Of a stretch of DNA of 64,000 bases, positions 8,042 through 17,480 are shown piece by piece. Origin of the DNA: Denitrobaculum tricleocarpae (GTDB lineage: Bacteria; Pseudomonadota; Alphaproteobacteria; Kiloniellales; Kiloniellaceae). The stretch spans positions 806,001-870,000 of the forward strand of contig NZ_ML660053.1 in the NCBI RefSeq assembly GCF_007004665.1, written 5' to 3'. The notes under the pieces were generated by a model. That model did not search any database, had not been told where the DNA came from, and was given only the letters and a program-made list of their open reading frames with translations. Position numbers and translations under genes: made by a program. Position 1 is the first letter of the stretch; the number at the start of each line of letters is the position of its first letter.

Positions 8042-8803
8042 ATGGAAAACCAATTGATAGATCTGGTGACGGATCTGAAAGACACGTCCGACAATCTCTC
8101 GGCGTGGGACATCGCTGAAAAATACTTTGAGAACTTACAGTTTGGCGCAATCAACTGCGGAGTCATGGAAAAGGGGGACGGAGCGCTTGTTGGTTTTTTT
8201 TCCAACATGAGTGCCGGCTGGATGGCGCACTATTTGGACTCTGGTTATGATCAATGCGATCCCTTGATCAAACATGTTGTTGATGGCAAACCGGACAGTC
8301 TTTTTCTCCAGGAGAATAAAGATCTCTTCACAACATCGGACCCGCAGCGCTCAGGGAATATGTTTCGAGAGGTCGAGCAGGAGGGTATCCGCTCTTCTGT
8401 TGTCTCTCCCTTCCAACAGCCGTCGTCGCGTCATATTGTCGGTATCAATCTGGGCAGCGCACTTCCTACCGCCGAGTTTCTACGACTTGTCAGGTCTAAC
8501 CGAATGGAAATTCTGGTCGGCTTGGCATTGGTCCAAAATTACCTGATGACCGTTTGGTCTGACCTTCGCCGGCAAGGGCCATGGTTTCCGGTTCAATCGG
8601 AGAACACCATCCTAACGCCCCGCGAGCGCGAAGTGTTGCTCTGGCTGTCGCAGGGTCTCCGGAATGATCGGATCAGCGAGAAAATGAACGTCGCGGTAGT
8701 GACCGTCAATTTTCACATGCAATCTATCAAGCAGAAGCTGGAGGCCAAAACGCGGGAACATGCAGTGGCGATCGCTGTGTCCCGGAACTTGATCGAACCT
8801 TAA
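8042..8803 (+). CDS. LuxR family transcriptional regulator with autoinducer-binding-like domain (solo)
   Basis: A 253-residue protein. Residues 15-165 resemble the acyl-homoserine-lactone-binding fold, with the W-x-x-H-Y and D-P positions of the ligand pocket (WMAHYLDSGYDQCDPLIKH). One conserved Trp further along is replaced (DSLFLQ region). Residues 190-250 form the GerE/LuxR helix-turn-helix: LTPREREVLLWLSQG, then a recognition helix with VTVNFHMQSIKQKL. No luxI-type synthase gene is present in the window, so it appears to be a LuxR solo that may answer foreign or unrelated ligands. The divergent lipoprotein gene and the intervening palindrome make that gene its likeliest target. Confidence 0.8.
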   Translation: MENQLIDLVTDLKDTSDNLSAWDIAEKYFENLQFGAINCGVMEKGDGALVGFFSNMSAGWMAHYLDSGYDQCDPLIKHVVDGKPDSLFLQENKDLFTTSDPQRSGNMFREVEQEGIRSSVVSPFQQPSSRHIVGINLGSALPTAEFLRLVRSNRMEILVGLALVQNYLMTVWSDLRRQGPWFPVQSENTILTPREREVLLWLSQGLRNDRISEKMNVAVVTVNFHMQSIKQKLEAKTREHAVAIAVSRNLIEP

Positions 8804-9060
8804 GATTCGCATATCGGCCTTCATCGGCTCTAGCGTGTGAGGGGCGTTCGATTTGATGGTGCTGGCTAGAGCGATCACGTCGAATCCCGCAGCGACTTCT
8901 ACTCTCGAGACAAGTGAGCCTCCCAGCACGCAAGGGATGCGCGACGGCAATTCTCAATCGCGGACCTAAACCTCCTCGATGAAGTTTCTTTACCTGCTTT
9001 TTTGCGTTTTAGGTTAAGTTGAACTGACTTTTCTTTCTAATTAATTTGAAAACAACCGCG

Positions 9061-9555
9061 ATGCGGCGAATAAAACTATCAGAAGTTGAAGAAAAAAATC
9101 CCATAAATACTATGGCGGAACATTTTTTCCGCTTGCCGCGTGTCACCTGTTCACTTGCGCCGCTCTGGTCGGGCTTCGACCCCATGGAGGTGCCGAACGT
9201 TCTGGAATGGATGGTTGTTCTGGAGCGGCGGGATACGACCCTGGAGGGGCATTTTGTCCGTCTGATGGGGGAAAGCGTGAAGAATCTCTTCGGGGCGAAC
9301 CTGACCGGGAAAGCGCTCTCGGAAAGCCTGAGTGACGCGGACCTTGAACAGCGCTGGCAAGATCTGAATGCAGTTGCGGAAGCGCGCCAGCCTTCATTTC
9401 ATATCAGTAAAGTGCCGCTCAAACAGCGTGAGTTCGTCACGATTTACCGCGGCTGCTTTCCCTTCTGCGATGAAAAAGGCGACATCGTGCGCCTGGTCAT
9501 TGTCGCGGCACCGGCCGGGGATGTCAGCGTGGCTCAGGCCCGCATCACCGATTGA
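9061..9555 (+). CDS. Small PAS-domain protein (PAS_5-like)
   Basis: A protein of about 164 residues that looks like a single PAS fold of the type found alone in many Rhodospirillales. Characteristic segments are LAPLWSGFDPMEVPNVLEWM near the N-terminus, GHFVRLMGESVKNLFGANLTGK in the middle, and a final strand pair ending DIVRLVIVAAP. It has no attached output domain. The start is uncertain: ATG 9061 is used, TTG 9046 and ATG 9112 are alternatives, and no ribosome-binding site decides. The 257 bases upstream hold only an 8-bp dyad (GCTCTAGC at 8827, GCTAGAGC at 8865). A second protein of this type lies at 47488. Confidence 0.65.
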   Translation: MRRIKLSEVEEKNPINTMAEHFFRLPRVTCSLAPLWSGFDPMEVPNVLEWMVVLERRDTTLEGHFVRLMGESVKNLFGANLTGKALSESLSDADLEQRWQDLNAVAEARQPSFHISKVPLKQREFVTIYRGCFPFCDEKGDIVRLVIVAAPAGDVSVAQARITD

Positions 9556-9616
9556 GCGCCGCTGGTGTTTTCTTGCTCCCGAGGACTGGGCCGGATCAGG
9601 TTTCCTTGTTCACGGT

Positions 9617-10240
9617 TCAGCCCGGAGAAGCTCCCTCGGCCTTCTTTCTGTGGCCCACAATTTGCCGCCCGCCTGCACGTTTCAGATCGGCCAGCCTCAG
9701 GCGCGCGTTCGCCAGACGGCTCATGACCGTTCCCAGCGGCACCGCGAGGGTGGCGGCAGCCTCGGCGTAGGTCAGGCCTTCCACATAGACCAAAAGGACG
9801 GTGCTACGCTGCGCTTCGGGAAGGCTGGTCAGGACCTGGTTCAGGAAGATCTGCGTTTCCAGTTTTTCCCGATTGTCGGCGATCAAGGCCTCTTCGGCCT
9901 CGACAAAACCGCCACCGCGACGGATGCGCTCGGCGCGCAGCTCGTTCTTCCATAGCGACGCCATGATCGAGAAAGTCCAACGGTCCAGTTGGGTGCCGGC
10001 TTCGAACTGATCGCTGCGCTGCAGAGCCCGCAGGCAGGTCTTCTGAACCAACTCGGCGGCGGTTTCCTCGTTGTGGGACAATACCATGGCGAAGCGCCAA
10101 AGCCGTGCCAGAAGGGACGGCAGGCCCGCTGTCACCGGATCTGCCAAAGGTATAGGTCGCGGGGGCGGCGCTGCGGTGAATTGTGACTTGGATTCGGTGA
10201 CTGGAGGCTGGCTGTCGCTGGTTTCCTGCGGTGCTGTCAT
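9617..10240 (-). CDS. ECF-type RNA polymerase sigma factor
   Basis: A 207-residue sigma-70 family factor lacking region 3. Region 2 runs from LPSLLARLWRFAMVL through the core-binding and -10-recognition helices to RWTFSIMASLWKNELR. Region 4 (LTSLPEAQRSTVLLVYVEGLTYAEAAATLAVPLGTVMSRL) carries the -35-binding helix-turn-helix. A Pro/Ser/Thr-rich leader of about 45 residues precedes region 2. The ATG at 10238-10240 is preferred because AAGAGA lies just upstream; an earlier in-frame start at 10291 lacks this. No anti-sigma factor gene or NepR/PhyR pair is adjacent, so its control is not visible. Confidence 0.82.
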   Translation of the reverse strand: MTAPQETSDSQPPVTESKSQFTAAPPPRPIPLADPVTAGLPSLLARLWRFAMVLSHNEETAAELVQKTCLRALQRSDQFEAGTQLDRWTFSIMASLWKNELRAERIRRGGGFVEAEEALIADNREKLETQIFLNQVLTSLPEAQRSTVLLVYVEGLTYAEAAATLAVPLGTVMSRLANARLRLADLKRAGGRQIVGHRKKAEGASPG

Positions 10241-10571
10241 CGGTCTCTTGGCGGCGTGCCCGGGTGGGCCGTGTAAAGTGCCGCTCTCCACTTTGTCTGC
10301 CGTGATCTCGACAGATCGGTTGCTGTGGCCGCGGAAACTCTCGTCGAAGAAAGATCCTGCGGCGTGAGTCGAAGGAAACGCCGTTGATGGAACTAAGTTA
10401 GCGATTGGACTGAGCGCTGGTAATTGCTGAAATTTCTATAGGGCTATACGCAAATAGAGGAGGCGTGTGGGGTGTTTTCCTGCCGGAGCAGTCCCAAAAG
10501 GCATGCGCCGAGCGGTCCCGCGCCAGAAATTGCCGAGAAAGACTCCTGGAGACTGTCAAGGATACCTGGTG
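10241..10571. other. Non-coding gap between sigma-factor and LysR genes
   Basis: This is the shared region 5' of the sigma factor and 3' of the LysR-type gene. It must contain the sigma-factor promoter, but I could not identify one confidently. No repeat, RNA or credible small gene was seen. Confidence 0.5.
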
Positions 10572-11474
10572 TCAGCGGATACCGCCGCTCTCCAGGGAGA
10601 GATCCAATTGGGCGCGCAGCCAGGCTACGAAGCGGCGCACGCCACGCGAGGGACGCCGGTGGCGGCCCGTCACCAGCCAATAGGACAGGCCGGTCGGATA
10701 GCGGCCGGGCAGGGGCGCGGCCAGGCGCCCCATAGCCAGGCTGTCGGTAGCCAGGGATTCCCAAGCGAGGAACACGCCTTGCCCCGCGACGGCGGCATCC
10801 AGGCAGAGGGAGCCGTCGGAGAAGGTCGGGCCGTCGCCCAGCATGCTCTCGTTGTGGCCGTTCGGTTTAAGCCAGATATTCCAGCTGTAGACCTGCCCGG
10901 CGTCGCGGATGATCGGGTGTCTGGCTAGATCCTCGGGGCATTTTATCTCTTTCGCGAGGGCGGGACTACAGACCGGAAAGACCCGCTGGTCGATCAGCTT
11001 TTCGGCGCGGACGTCCGGCCAGTCGCCTTTGCCCACGCGGATGCAAAGATCCACGTCTGAGAGATTGGGATCGACCAGAGAGACCGTGGAGTCGATGCGC
11101 ACGCGGATATCGGGGTGGTTTCTGTAGAAGTCCTTCAGGCGCCAGACCAGCCACTTCGCGGCAAAGACCGGGGCCACCGACACCGTCAAGCTGTCCTCCC
11201 GGGTGCGCCCGGCCAGCGTGACCGCCGCCGCGAGCTCCGTCATGCCGGCGGTCAGGTGACGCAGCACGTCTTCGCCGTGGGGTGTGAGTACGAGGCCCTT
11301 GGGCAGGCGTTCGAAAAGGCCGCGGCCGAGCTGTTGTTCGGTCTTTTGGACCTGCTGACTCACCGCTCCTGCAGTGACACCCAATTCCTCCGCCGCCGCG
11401 CGCAGGGAGCCCAGCCGCCCCACCGCCTCAATCGCGCGCAGGCCACCCAGGTTGATGCGGTTCAGGTTTTTCAT
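10572..11474 (-). CDS. LysR family transcriptional regulator, GcvA-like
   Basis: A 300-residue LysR-type regulator. The winged helix-turn-helix covers residues 8-66 (LGGLRAIEAVGRLGSLRAAAEEL, then VTAGAVSQQVQKTEQQLG), followed by the co-inducer-binding domain. The strings LNRINLGGLRAIEAV and VSVAPVFAAKWLVWRL are typical of the GcvA/AmpR-like branch. No divergent target gene with an obvious shared promoter is present; the facing 450 bases contain only a doubtful small frame. Its regulon cannot be stated. Confidence 0.88.
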   Translation of the reverse strand: MKNLNRINLGGLRAIEAVGRLGSLRAAAEELGVTAGAVSQQVQKTEQQLGRGLFERLPKGLVLTPHGEDVLRHLTAGMTELAAAVTLAGRTREDSLTVSVAPVFAAKWLVWRLKDFYRNHPDIRVRIDSTVSLVDPNLSDVDLCIRVGKGDWPDVRAEKLIDQRVFPVCSPALAKEIKCPEDLARHPIIRDAGQVYSWNIWLKPNGHNESMLGDGPTFSDGSLCLDAAVAGQGVFLAWESLATDSLAMGRLAAPLPGRYPTGLSYWLVTGRHRRPSRGVRRFVAWLRAQLDLSLESGGIR

Positions 11475-11922
11475 ATAGCAGCGCTATATCACACTGCAGA
11501 AAAGATCGATAGAAAATAAGGCAAGAGTACGAATATGCTTTAGCTATGCTATATTCATTCAAACCTATCGCAGGACTGCTTTTCTGGGTCGTCACCGGCC
11601 GAAGTAATGGTCAATTCCCCTCCCACAACACATGGTATCGTGACCCGCTTTCCCATCCGGATCTGCAGAAGATGTCGCTGAACGCGCTTGCCGATCTGCC
11701 ATTCGATCCCTTGGCCATTCATGACTTTCCGGATCAGCCAAAAGAGCCTGCATGCGAACGATCAGAGAAATTTCGTGACTGCGTCGTTGAACGCGTGGGC
11801 CAGCTTCATGTCATCGTCAATCCGGCCGCTATCGATCGATAGATTCCGGACAAGTGCTCCGATCTTCAGCGTGGATTGGGTTTGCATCTGCCGGCTTGAG
11901 TTGGACGACAGGCTGTTGGTCT
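11475..11922. other. Intergenic region with one doubtful small frame
   Basis: The stretch between the LysR start and the pobA stop is AT-rich next to the LysR start (GCTATA boxes, likely promoter) and holds the 98-residue frame described separately. No terminator hairpin for pobA was found. Confidence 0.5.
11546..11842 (+). CDS. Possible small protein, weak DUF1127-like motif
   Basis: A 98-residue frame. The segment DPLSHPDLQKMSLNALADLPFD is reminiscent of small DUF1127-type proteins of alphaproteobacteria (a basic or aromatic start, then a D/HP...M...ELADLP motif). The C-terminal half looks unlike a folded domain and could be noise. There is no clear ribosome-binding site. It lies divergently next to the GcvA-like regulator and could be its target. 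Confidence 0.3.
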   Translation: MLYSFKPIAGLLFWVVTGRSNGQFPSHNTWYRDPLSHPDLQKMSLNALADLPFDPLAIHDFPDQPKEPACERSEKFRDCVVERVGQLHVIVNPAAIDR

Positions 11923-13122
<1,200 letters not shown>

Positions 13123-14541
13123 TCAGCCCGACAGCAGCCGGGGCATAAAGAGAGTGAGGGCGGGCAGACTCAAGAGGAGCGCCACCCGCACGATCTCCGC
13201 CGAAAAGAACGGCATGACGCCGCGAAACACCGCACGCATGCCCACATTTTCGGCGAGGGATGAAATGATAAAGACGTTGAGGCCAACCGGGGGCGTGATC
13301 AGGCCGAGCTCCACAACGACCAGCGCCAGGATACCGAACCAGATTTTCAGCTCCTCCGTATCCAGGCCGTAAGCGGCGGTTGCGGCGGTGGTGTAGTCGC
13401 CGCCGTTCAGATCGACCAGCACCGGCCAGAGGAAGGGGACCACAACCAGGATCATGGCCAGGGAATCCATGAAGCAGCCGAGCAGGATCAGGATGATCAG
13501 CATGACGATCAGGATAACCCAGGGATCGAGCCCGCTGGTTCCGGCCCAGCCGGCCATGGCGGTGGGCAGGCCCGCGCGGGTGAAAAAGCCTTTCAGGACC
13601 TCAGCGCCGAAGAGAATGAAATAGATCATGCCGCTGGTGACGGCGGTCTGCAGCAAGGCTTCGCGCAGGCCCGTCAGGGTCAGGCCACCGCGCTGGTGAC
13701 TTTCGGTGCCGAGGCCATTGCTCTGGAAACGCCGCAGCAGACCGTAGGCGAGGATCGCGAAGACCCCGACCGCGGCGGCCGGGGTCGGGGTGAAGAGCCC
13801 CATGCCCAGGCCCAGGATGATCGAGCCGAAGATGACGAGGACCGGGATCAGGCGGATCAGGGCCTGCTTGCGTGCCTGCTCTTCCATCGGATCGGCGAGG
13901 GGCGCCAGCTCCGGTTTCAGGCGGACCTGCAGGGCGATCACGCCGATGAAAAAGGCCACGGCCACGAGGCCGGGCAGGATCGCGGCCTGGAACATCTGTA
14001 TGACCGAGGCTTCGACAATGATCGCGTAGATCACAAGGGCGATCGAGGGCGGGATCAGAATGCCCAGCGTACCGCCCGCGGCCAGGGTGCCGGTGGCCAG
14101 CTTTGGATCGTAGCGCATGCGCCGCAGTTCCGGCAGCGCCACCCGTCCCATGGTCGAGGCGGTGGCAAGCGACGAGCCGCAGACCGCACCGAACCCGGCG
14201 CAGGCACAGACCGCCGCCATGGCGACGCCGCCACGCAGGCGACCGACCAGGGCATTGAGGCCCTGAAAGAGATCGCGGCTGAGTTGGGTCTGTGAGGCGA
14301 GATAGCCCATCAGCACGAAGAGCGGAACCACGGAGAGTTCGTAGTTGGCCAGACCGTTCCAGAGAAGGGTTTTGAACTGCTTCAGATAGGGTTCGAAGCG
14401 CAGATAGGGTGCGGCGAGACTGAGGGCGTAGTTTCCCGCGATCCCTACGGCGATCATGGCCAGACCGACCGGGATCCGCAAGGCCAGCAGGACAAAGAGC
14501 AGTACCAGTCCCGCCAGGCCGATCAGCTCAAGTTCAGACAT
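13123..14541 (-). CDS. TRAP transporter large permease (DctM family)
   Basis: A 472-residue hydrophobic protein with about 12-13 membrane segments, including GFGAVCGSSLATASTMGRVALPELRR and GTLGILIPPSIALVIYAI, both characteristic of DctM subunits. It forms the sodium-coupled transport channel of a tripartite carrier. It overlaps the preceding small-permease gene by eight bases, showing translational coupling. A longer than usual loop (FQSNGLGTESHQRGG) sits mid-protein. The location in front of pobA suggests an aromatic acid such as 4-hydroxybenzoate or protocatechuate as substrate. Confidence 0.92.
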   Translation of the reverse strand: MSELELIGLAGLVLLFVLLALRIPVGLAMIAVGIAGNYALSLAAPYLRFEPYLKQFKTLLWNGLANYELSVVPLFVLMGYLASQTQLSRDLFQGLNALVGRLRGGVAMAAVCACAGFGAVCGSSLATASTMGRVALPELRRMRYDPKLATGTLAAGGTLGILIPPSIALVIYAIIVEASVIQMFQAAILPGLVAVAFFIGVIALQVRLKPELAPLADPMEEQARKQALIRLIPVLVIFGSIILGLGMGLFTPTPAAAVGVFAILAYGLLRRFQSNGLGTESHQRGGLTLTGLREALLQTAVTSGMIYFILFGAEVLKGFFTRAGLPTAMAGWAGTSGLDPWVILIVMLIILILLGCFMDSLAMILVVVPFLWPVLVDLNGGDYTTAATAAYGLDTEELKIWFGILALVVVELGLITPPVGLNVFIISSLAENVGMRAVFRGVMPFFSAEIVRVALLLSLPALTLFMPRLLSG

Positions 14542-15031
14542 GGGCGTCGGCCTTGAAGAACTGCGTCAGGGCGACCAGAGCCCAAAGCGCAAGCGAGGCG
14601 ATGCCCGGCAGATAGAAGGGCCACTCCGGCCAGCCGAGGACCCGCGAAAGCGCGCCGTCGCTGTAGGTCTCGCCCAGTCCCAGGATCAGCCAGTAGGTCA
14701 GGAACAGCGCCATCACCGCGATGGCCAGGAGTGAGAAGCGGTCAAGTCTCCGTTGCGTTCTCAGGGAGAAATGACTGACGAAGATATCGACGGCAACGTG
14801 TCCGCGCCTGAGCTGGCAGTAGGGGAAGAACATGGGGGCGGCGGCGCTGATCGCCAGACGGACGAAGTCCTCATAACCGGGCAGGCCGGGGACAGCGCCG
14901 CCGAAAAGACCGGCGAGGCGATCGAGACCGAACGCCCCGACGTTGACGGCGGTCACCAGAACGATGGCGATCAGGAGCACACCGCCCAGGAGCGCCCATC
15001 CAATCGCTAGCTTTTCCATCAGAGCAGGCAC
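14534..15031 (-). CDS. TRAP transporter small permease (DctQ family)
   Basis: A 165-residue protein with four predicted membrane helices and the PGLPGYEDFVRLAISAAAPMFFPYCQLRRGHVAVDI segment typical of DctQ (discussed in parts; the RRGHVAVD motif is the clearest). It bridges the binding protein and the large permease in the inner membrane. Its stop overlaps the dctM-type start. The 153 bases separating it from the upstream binding-protein gene contain the CTAG palindrome at 15143. Confidence 0.88.
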   Translation of the reverse strand: MPALMEKLAIGWALLGGVLLIAIVLVTAVNVGAFGLDRLAGLFGGAVPGLPGYEDFVRLAISAAAPMFFPYCQLRRGHVAVDIFVSHFSLRTQRRLDRFSLLAIAVMALFLTYWLILGLGETYSDGALSRVLGWPEWPFYLPGIASLALWALVALTQFFKADAHV

Positions 15032-15142
15032 GCGCGTCTTTCTCTCTCGTCGCGATCTGAGACGTGGGTTATTGGATCAGCAGCCACGAGGCTATCCTGG
15101 AGACGTCCGGCCGGGGGGATCAAAACCGTCCCCGGCCGGGTT

Positions 15143-15176
15143 CTAGTGTGGTGGAGCTTAAGTTCCACCACACGAG
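15143..15176. repeat. CTAG-ended 34-bp palindrome (mini-element) between dctP- and dctQ-type genes
   Basis: Starts CTAGTGTGGTGGA and ends with the near-perfect complement TCCACCACACGAG around a CTTAAG centre. Its first 13 bases are identical to the terminal repeat of the MITE at 23769. In the transcript it forms a hairpin of about 14 bp directly after the binding-protein gene, so it may act as an mRNA-stabilising element. Confidence 0.65.
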
Positions 15177-15184
15177 TGCCTCGC

Positions 15185-16234
15185 CTATTTTGCCGTTGAA
15201 TGCTTGGCGACCGAAGCGCGGGCGGCGTCGACCAGCGCTTGCCCGTCGAGGCCGTTGCTGTCGGCATCCTCGATCCAGCGCGCCACGACGCCTTCGCCCA
15301 GTTTATCGAAGTCCGCCAGTGTCGCTGCATCCAGTTTAATGACTTCGCCGCCGGATTTCTCCTGCGCCGCTTTGCCTGGCGCTTCAATGCCGTCCCAGAG
15401 TTCACCGATCTCCGTTGCCAGGGCATCGCCGGAGTTGGCGTCGATCACCGCCTTGAGGTCATCGGGTAAAGACTTGTAGCGGTCCTTATTCATGGCGAAG
15501 AGGAACACGGCTGTACCGAAGCGTCCGCCCGTGTCGCCTTCAACGGAGTATTTGGTCAGCTCCTGCAGCTTGAAGGGCAGGACCACCTCGAAGGGGATCA
15601 GGGCGCCGTCGACCGCGCCCTTGGAGAGCGCCTGGGGCAGCGCGGGCAAGGGCATGCCGACGGGTTCCGCATTCCAGGATTCGATCATCCAGGCACCGGT
15701 CCGCGACGGCGTGCGCAGCTTCATGTCTTTTACATCACCGACGGAGCGCACGGCGGTCTCGCGCAGGTGCAGGGCGTTGCCGGCATGGGCATGGATAAGG
15801 ATCGGTTTCAGATCCTTGAAGTCGTCGGCCAGCAGCGCGAAGTTCTCTTGAATTGCCAGATTGGTAGCCCGCGCGCTGCCCTGATGGACGGTTGGCAATT
15901 CAAAGACTTCGGAACGGGGGAAGACGCCGGGCGTATAGCCGATCACGGTCCAGACCACGTCGGCGGCGCCGTCACGTACCTGCCGGTAAAGCTCCGGAGG
16001 TTTGCCGCCCATGGACATGGCCGGGAAGATCTTGACCTCGATCCGTCCGTTGGACTGTTCCTCGACGCGCCGCGCCCAGGGCTCGATAAAGGACTTATGC
16101 GCCGGCGCCTTGGGGCTGATGAAGTGGTGGACCGTGATGGTCTCCTCAGCGGCATAGCCCGGTGCTGCAAATCCAGCCGCGGCGACCGTGGCGGCGGCCA
16201 ACAGGCCGGTAAAAAGACCCTTTGGGGTTTTCAT
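15185..16234 (-). CDS. TRAP transporter periplasmic substrate-binding protein (DctP family)
   Basis: A 349-residue exported receptor. The signal peptide runs to about residue 28 (FAAPGYAA before EETITVHHF). The DctP core shows RIEVKIFPAMSMGG, the conserved Arg in LRTPSRTG (residues near 165), and WNAEPVGMPLPALPQAL. It captures the solute and delivers it to the two membrane subunits. The first gene of the TRAP-pobA operon, it is preceded by a dyad that also occurs in the pcaQ-pcaD promoter region. An aromatic acid ligand is inferred from context only. Confidence 0.92.
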   Translation of the reverse strand: MKTPKGLFTGLLAAATVAAAGFAAPGYAAEETITVHHFISPKAPAHKSFIEPWARRVEEQSNGRIEVKIFPAMSMGGKPPELYRQVRDGAADVVWTVIGYTPGVFPRSEVFELPTVHQGSARATNLAIQENFALLADDFKDLKPILIHAHAGNALHLRETAVRSVGDVKDMKLRTPSRTGAWMIESWNAEPVGMPLPALPQALSKGAVDGALIPFEVVLPFKLQELTKYSVEGDTGGRFGTAVFLFAMNKDRYKSLPDDLKAVIDANSGDALATEIGELWDGIEAPGKAAQEKSGGEVIKLDAATLADFDKLGEGVVARWIEDADSNGLDGQALVDAARASVAKHSTAK

Positions 16235-16327
16235 GGCTTTCTCCCTGTCGTTCCGGCGCCAAGCACACAGCCTGCGCCGACTTTTATCGTTGTTTCAGTC
16301 TCTGACAGTCGCAGTCTGGCCGATCCA

Positions 16328-16371
16328 TTTGGTTATGGGAAATGAAATTTTTGGGCCGATACATAACCAAA
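16328..16371. promoter_or_regulatory. Candidate PcaQ-controlled site upstream of the TRAP-pobA operon
   Basis: TTTGGTTAT (16328-16336) and ATAACCAAA (16363-16371) are perfect 9-bp arms separated by 26 bases. The identical arms with the identical 26-base spacing occur at 17370-17413 between pcaQ and pcaD. The hexamer ATAACC/GGTTAT is also the core of the PcaQ site described for Sinorhizobium, though there the arms are arranged differently. It lies about 95-137 bases before the dctP-type ATG. Confidence 0.6.
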
Positions 16372-16389
16372 TATACAGGCAAAATACCC

Positions 16390-17319
16390 TTATGCCTGTG
16401 CCCCGAGGCGGTGCTCACTCACATCCCGGATCGCCTGCATCATGATCTGGGTCGCCAGGCCAGGTGGGGTGTCCGCGCGTGTCGTCAGACCGACCGGGCC
16501 CAGGGTGTCACGGGTGTCGACCGGCAATTCCACAAGAACAGCGTCCTCGACATCGTTGGCGGCGACGCCGTTGGAGATAATCCAGACCGCATCGGTGATG
16601 CGGGTGTAGCTGCGTCCGAACGCCATGGAGATGGTTTCGATCTGATCCGGCGGCGTGCCGATGCCGTTGGCGATCAGAAAGCGGTCGACATAAGGGCGGA
16701 TGATCGAGGCCTCGGTTGGCATCAGCACCGGGTATTCGAGAATGCGCGACAAATCGAAGGGCTGGTCCTGCAACAGCGGATGTCCGGGGCGGACCAGAAA
16801 AGAGATGTGCTCAGAGTAGAGGTGCTCGAAGGAGAGGCCTGTCATCAATTCCGGTTCGCCCAAACGACCGACCACGAGGTCCAGTTCACCGACCCGCAGG
16901 CGGGAGATCAGAAGGTCGTTCTCGCCGGTGATGATCCGCACGACCGTCTCCACACCGTCTTTTTTAAAACTTTGGACTGCGTCCGGCATGACGCGCGCCG
17001 CCACGGTGGGCAATACGCCGAGGGTAATGGCGAAGCCGCCCTTTGCTCTTGCTTGGGCGATGCTGTCGACTCCCTGCCGCAGCGCTGTGACGCTTGCGCC
17101 GGCGTAGCGGAGGAACACCTCGCCGAAACGCGTGACGGCAATGCCGCGCTTGCTGCGGTCGAAGAGCTGGACCGCCAGAATGTCCTCGAGCTCACGCAGG
17201 GTTTTGGAGACGGCGGGTTGTGTAATGGCGAGGGCGTCCGCCGCCTTGACCACGCTTTTTTGCCGCGCGACCTCCAGGAAACACTGCAGATGGCGGAACT
17301 TGATTCGCCTGTCGATCAT
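16390..17319 (-). CDS. pcaQ: LysR-type activator of protocatechuate catabolism
   Basis: A 309-residue LysR regulator beginning MIDRRIKFRHLQCFLEVARQ, the characteristic N-terminus of PcaQ; helix-turn-helix at about residues 8-64 with VVKAADALAITQPAVSKTLREL. The length equals known PcaQ proteins. It is divergent from pcaDCHGB, the classical alphaproteobacterial layout, in which PcaQ activates the operon in response to beta-carboxymuconolactone-type intermediates. Its stop lies only 19 bases from the TRAP-side dyad at 16371, so it is flanked on both sides by copies of the same candidate site. Confidence 0.92.
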   Translation of the reverse strand: MIDRRIKFRHLQCFLEVARQKSVVKAADALAITQPAVSKTLRELEDILAVQLFDRSKRGIAVTRFGEVFLRYAGASVTALRQGVDSIAQARAKGGFAITLGVLPTVAARVMPDAVQSFKKDGVETVVRIITGENDLLISRLRVGELDLVVGRLGEPELMTGLSFEHLYSEHISFLVRPGHPLLQDQPFDLSRILEYPVLMPTEASIIRPYVDRFLIANGIGTPPDQIETISMAFGRSYTRITDAVWIISNGVAANDVEDAVLVELPVDTRDTLGPVGLTTRADTPPGLATQIMMQAIRDVSEHRLGAQA

Positions 17320-17369
17320 AAGGGGTCGATCATGAGAGGGTTCCGCGGATCAGCATTGAAATATGTCTT

Positions 17370-17413
17370 TTTGGTTATCTGTTGGGCCGTAATTGTAAAT
17401 TTACATAACCAAA
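17370..17413. promoter_or_regulatory. Candidate PcaQ site between pcaQ and pcaD
   Basis: Perfect arms TTTGGTTAT (17370-17378) and ATAACCAAA (17405-17413), spacer 26 bases, in the divergent pcaQ/pcaD promoter region, 68 bases before pcaD. Same arms and spacing as the site at 16328; the spacer sequences differ except for a shared TTGGGCCG string. Confidence 0.65.
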
Positions 17414-17480
17414 TCAAGCAGGCAATCTTATAGAAACGCGGAACGCGAAATCTGCGAGTGCAGGGAGAGGAAAAGACACA

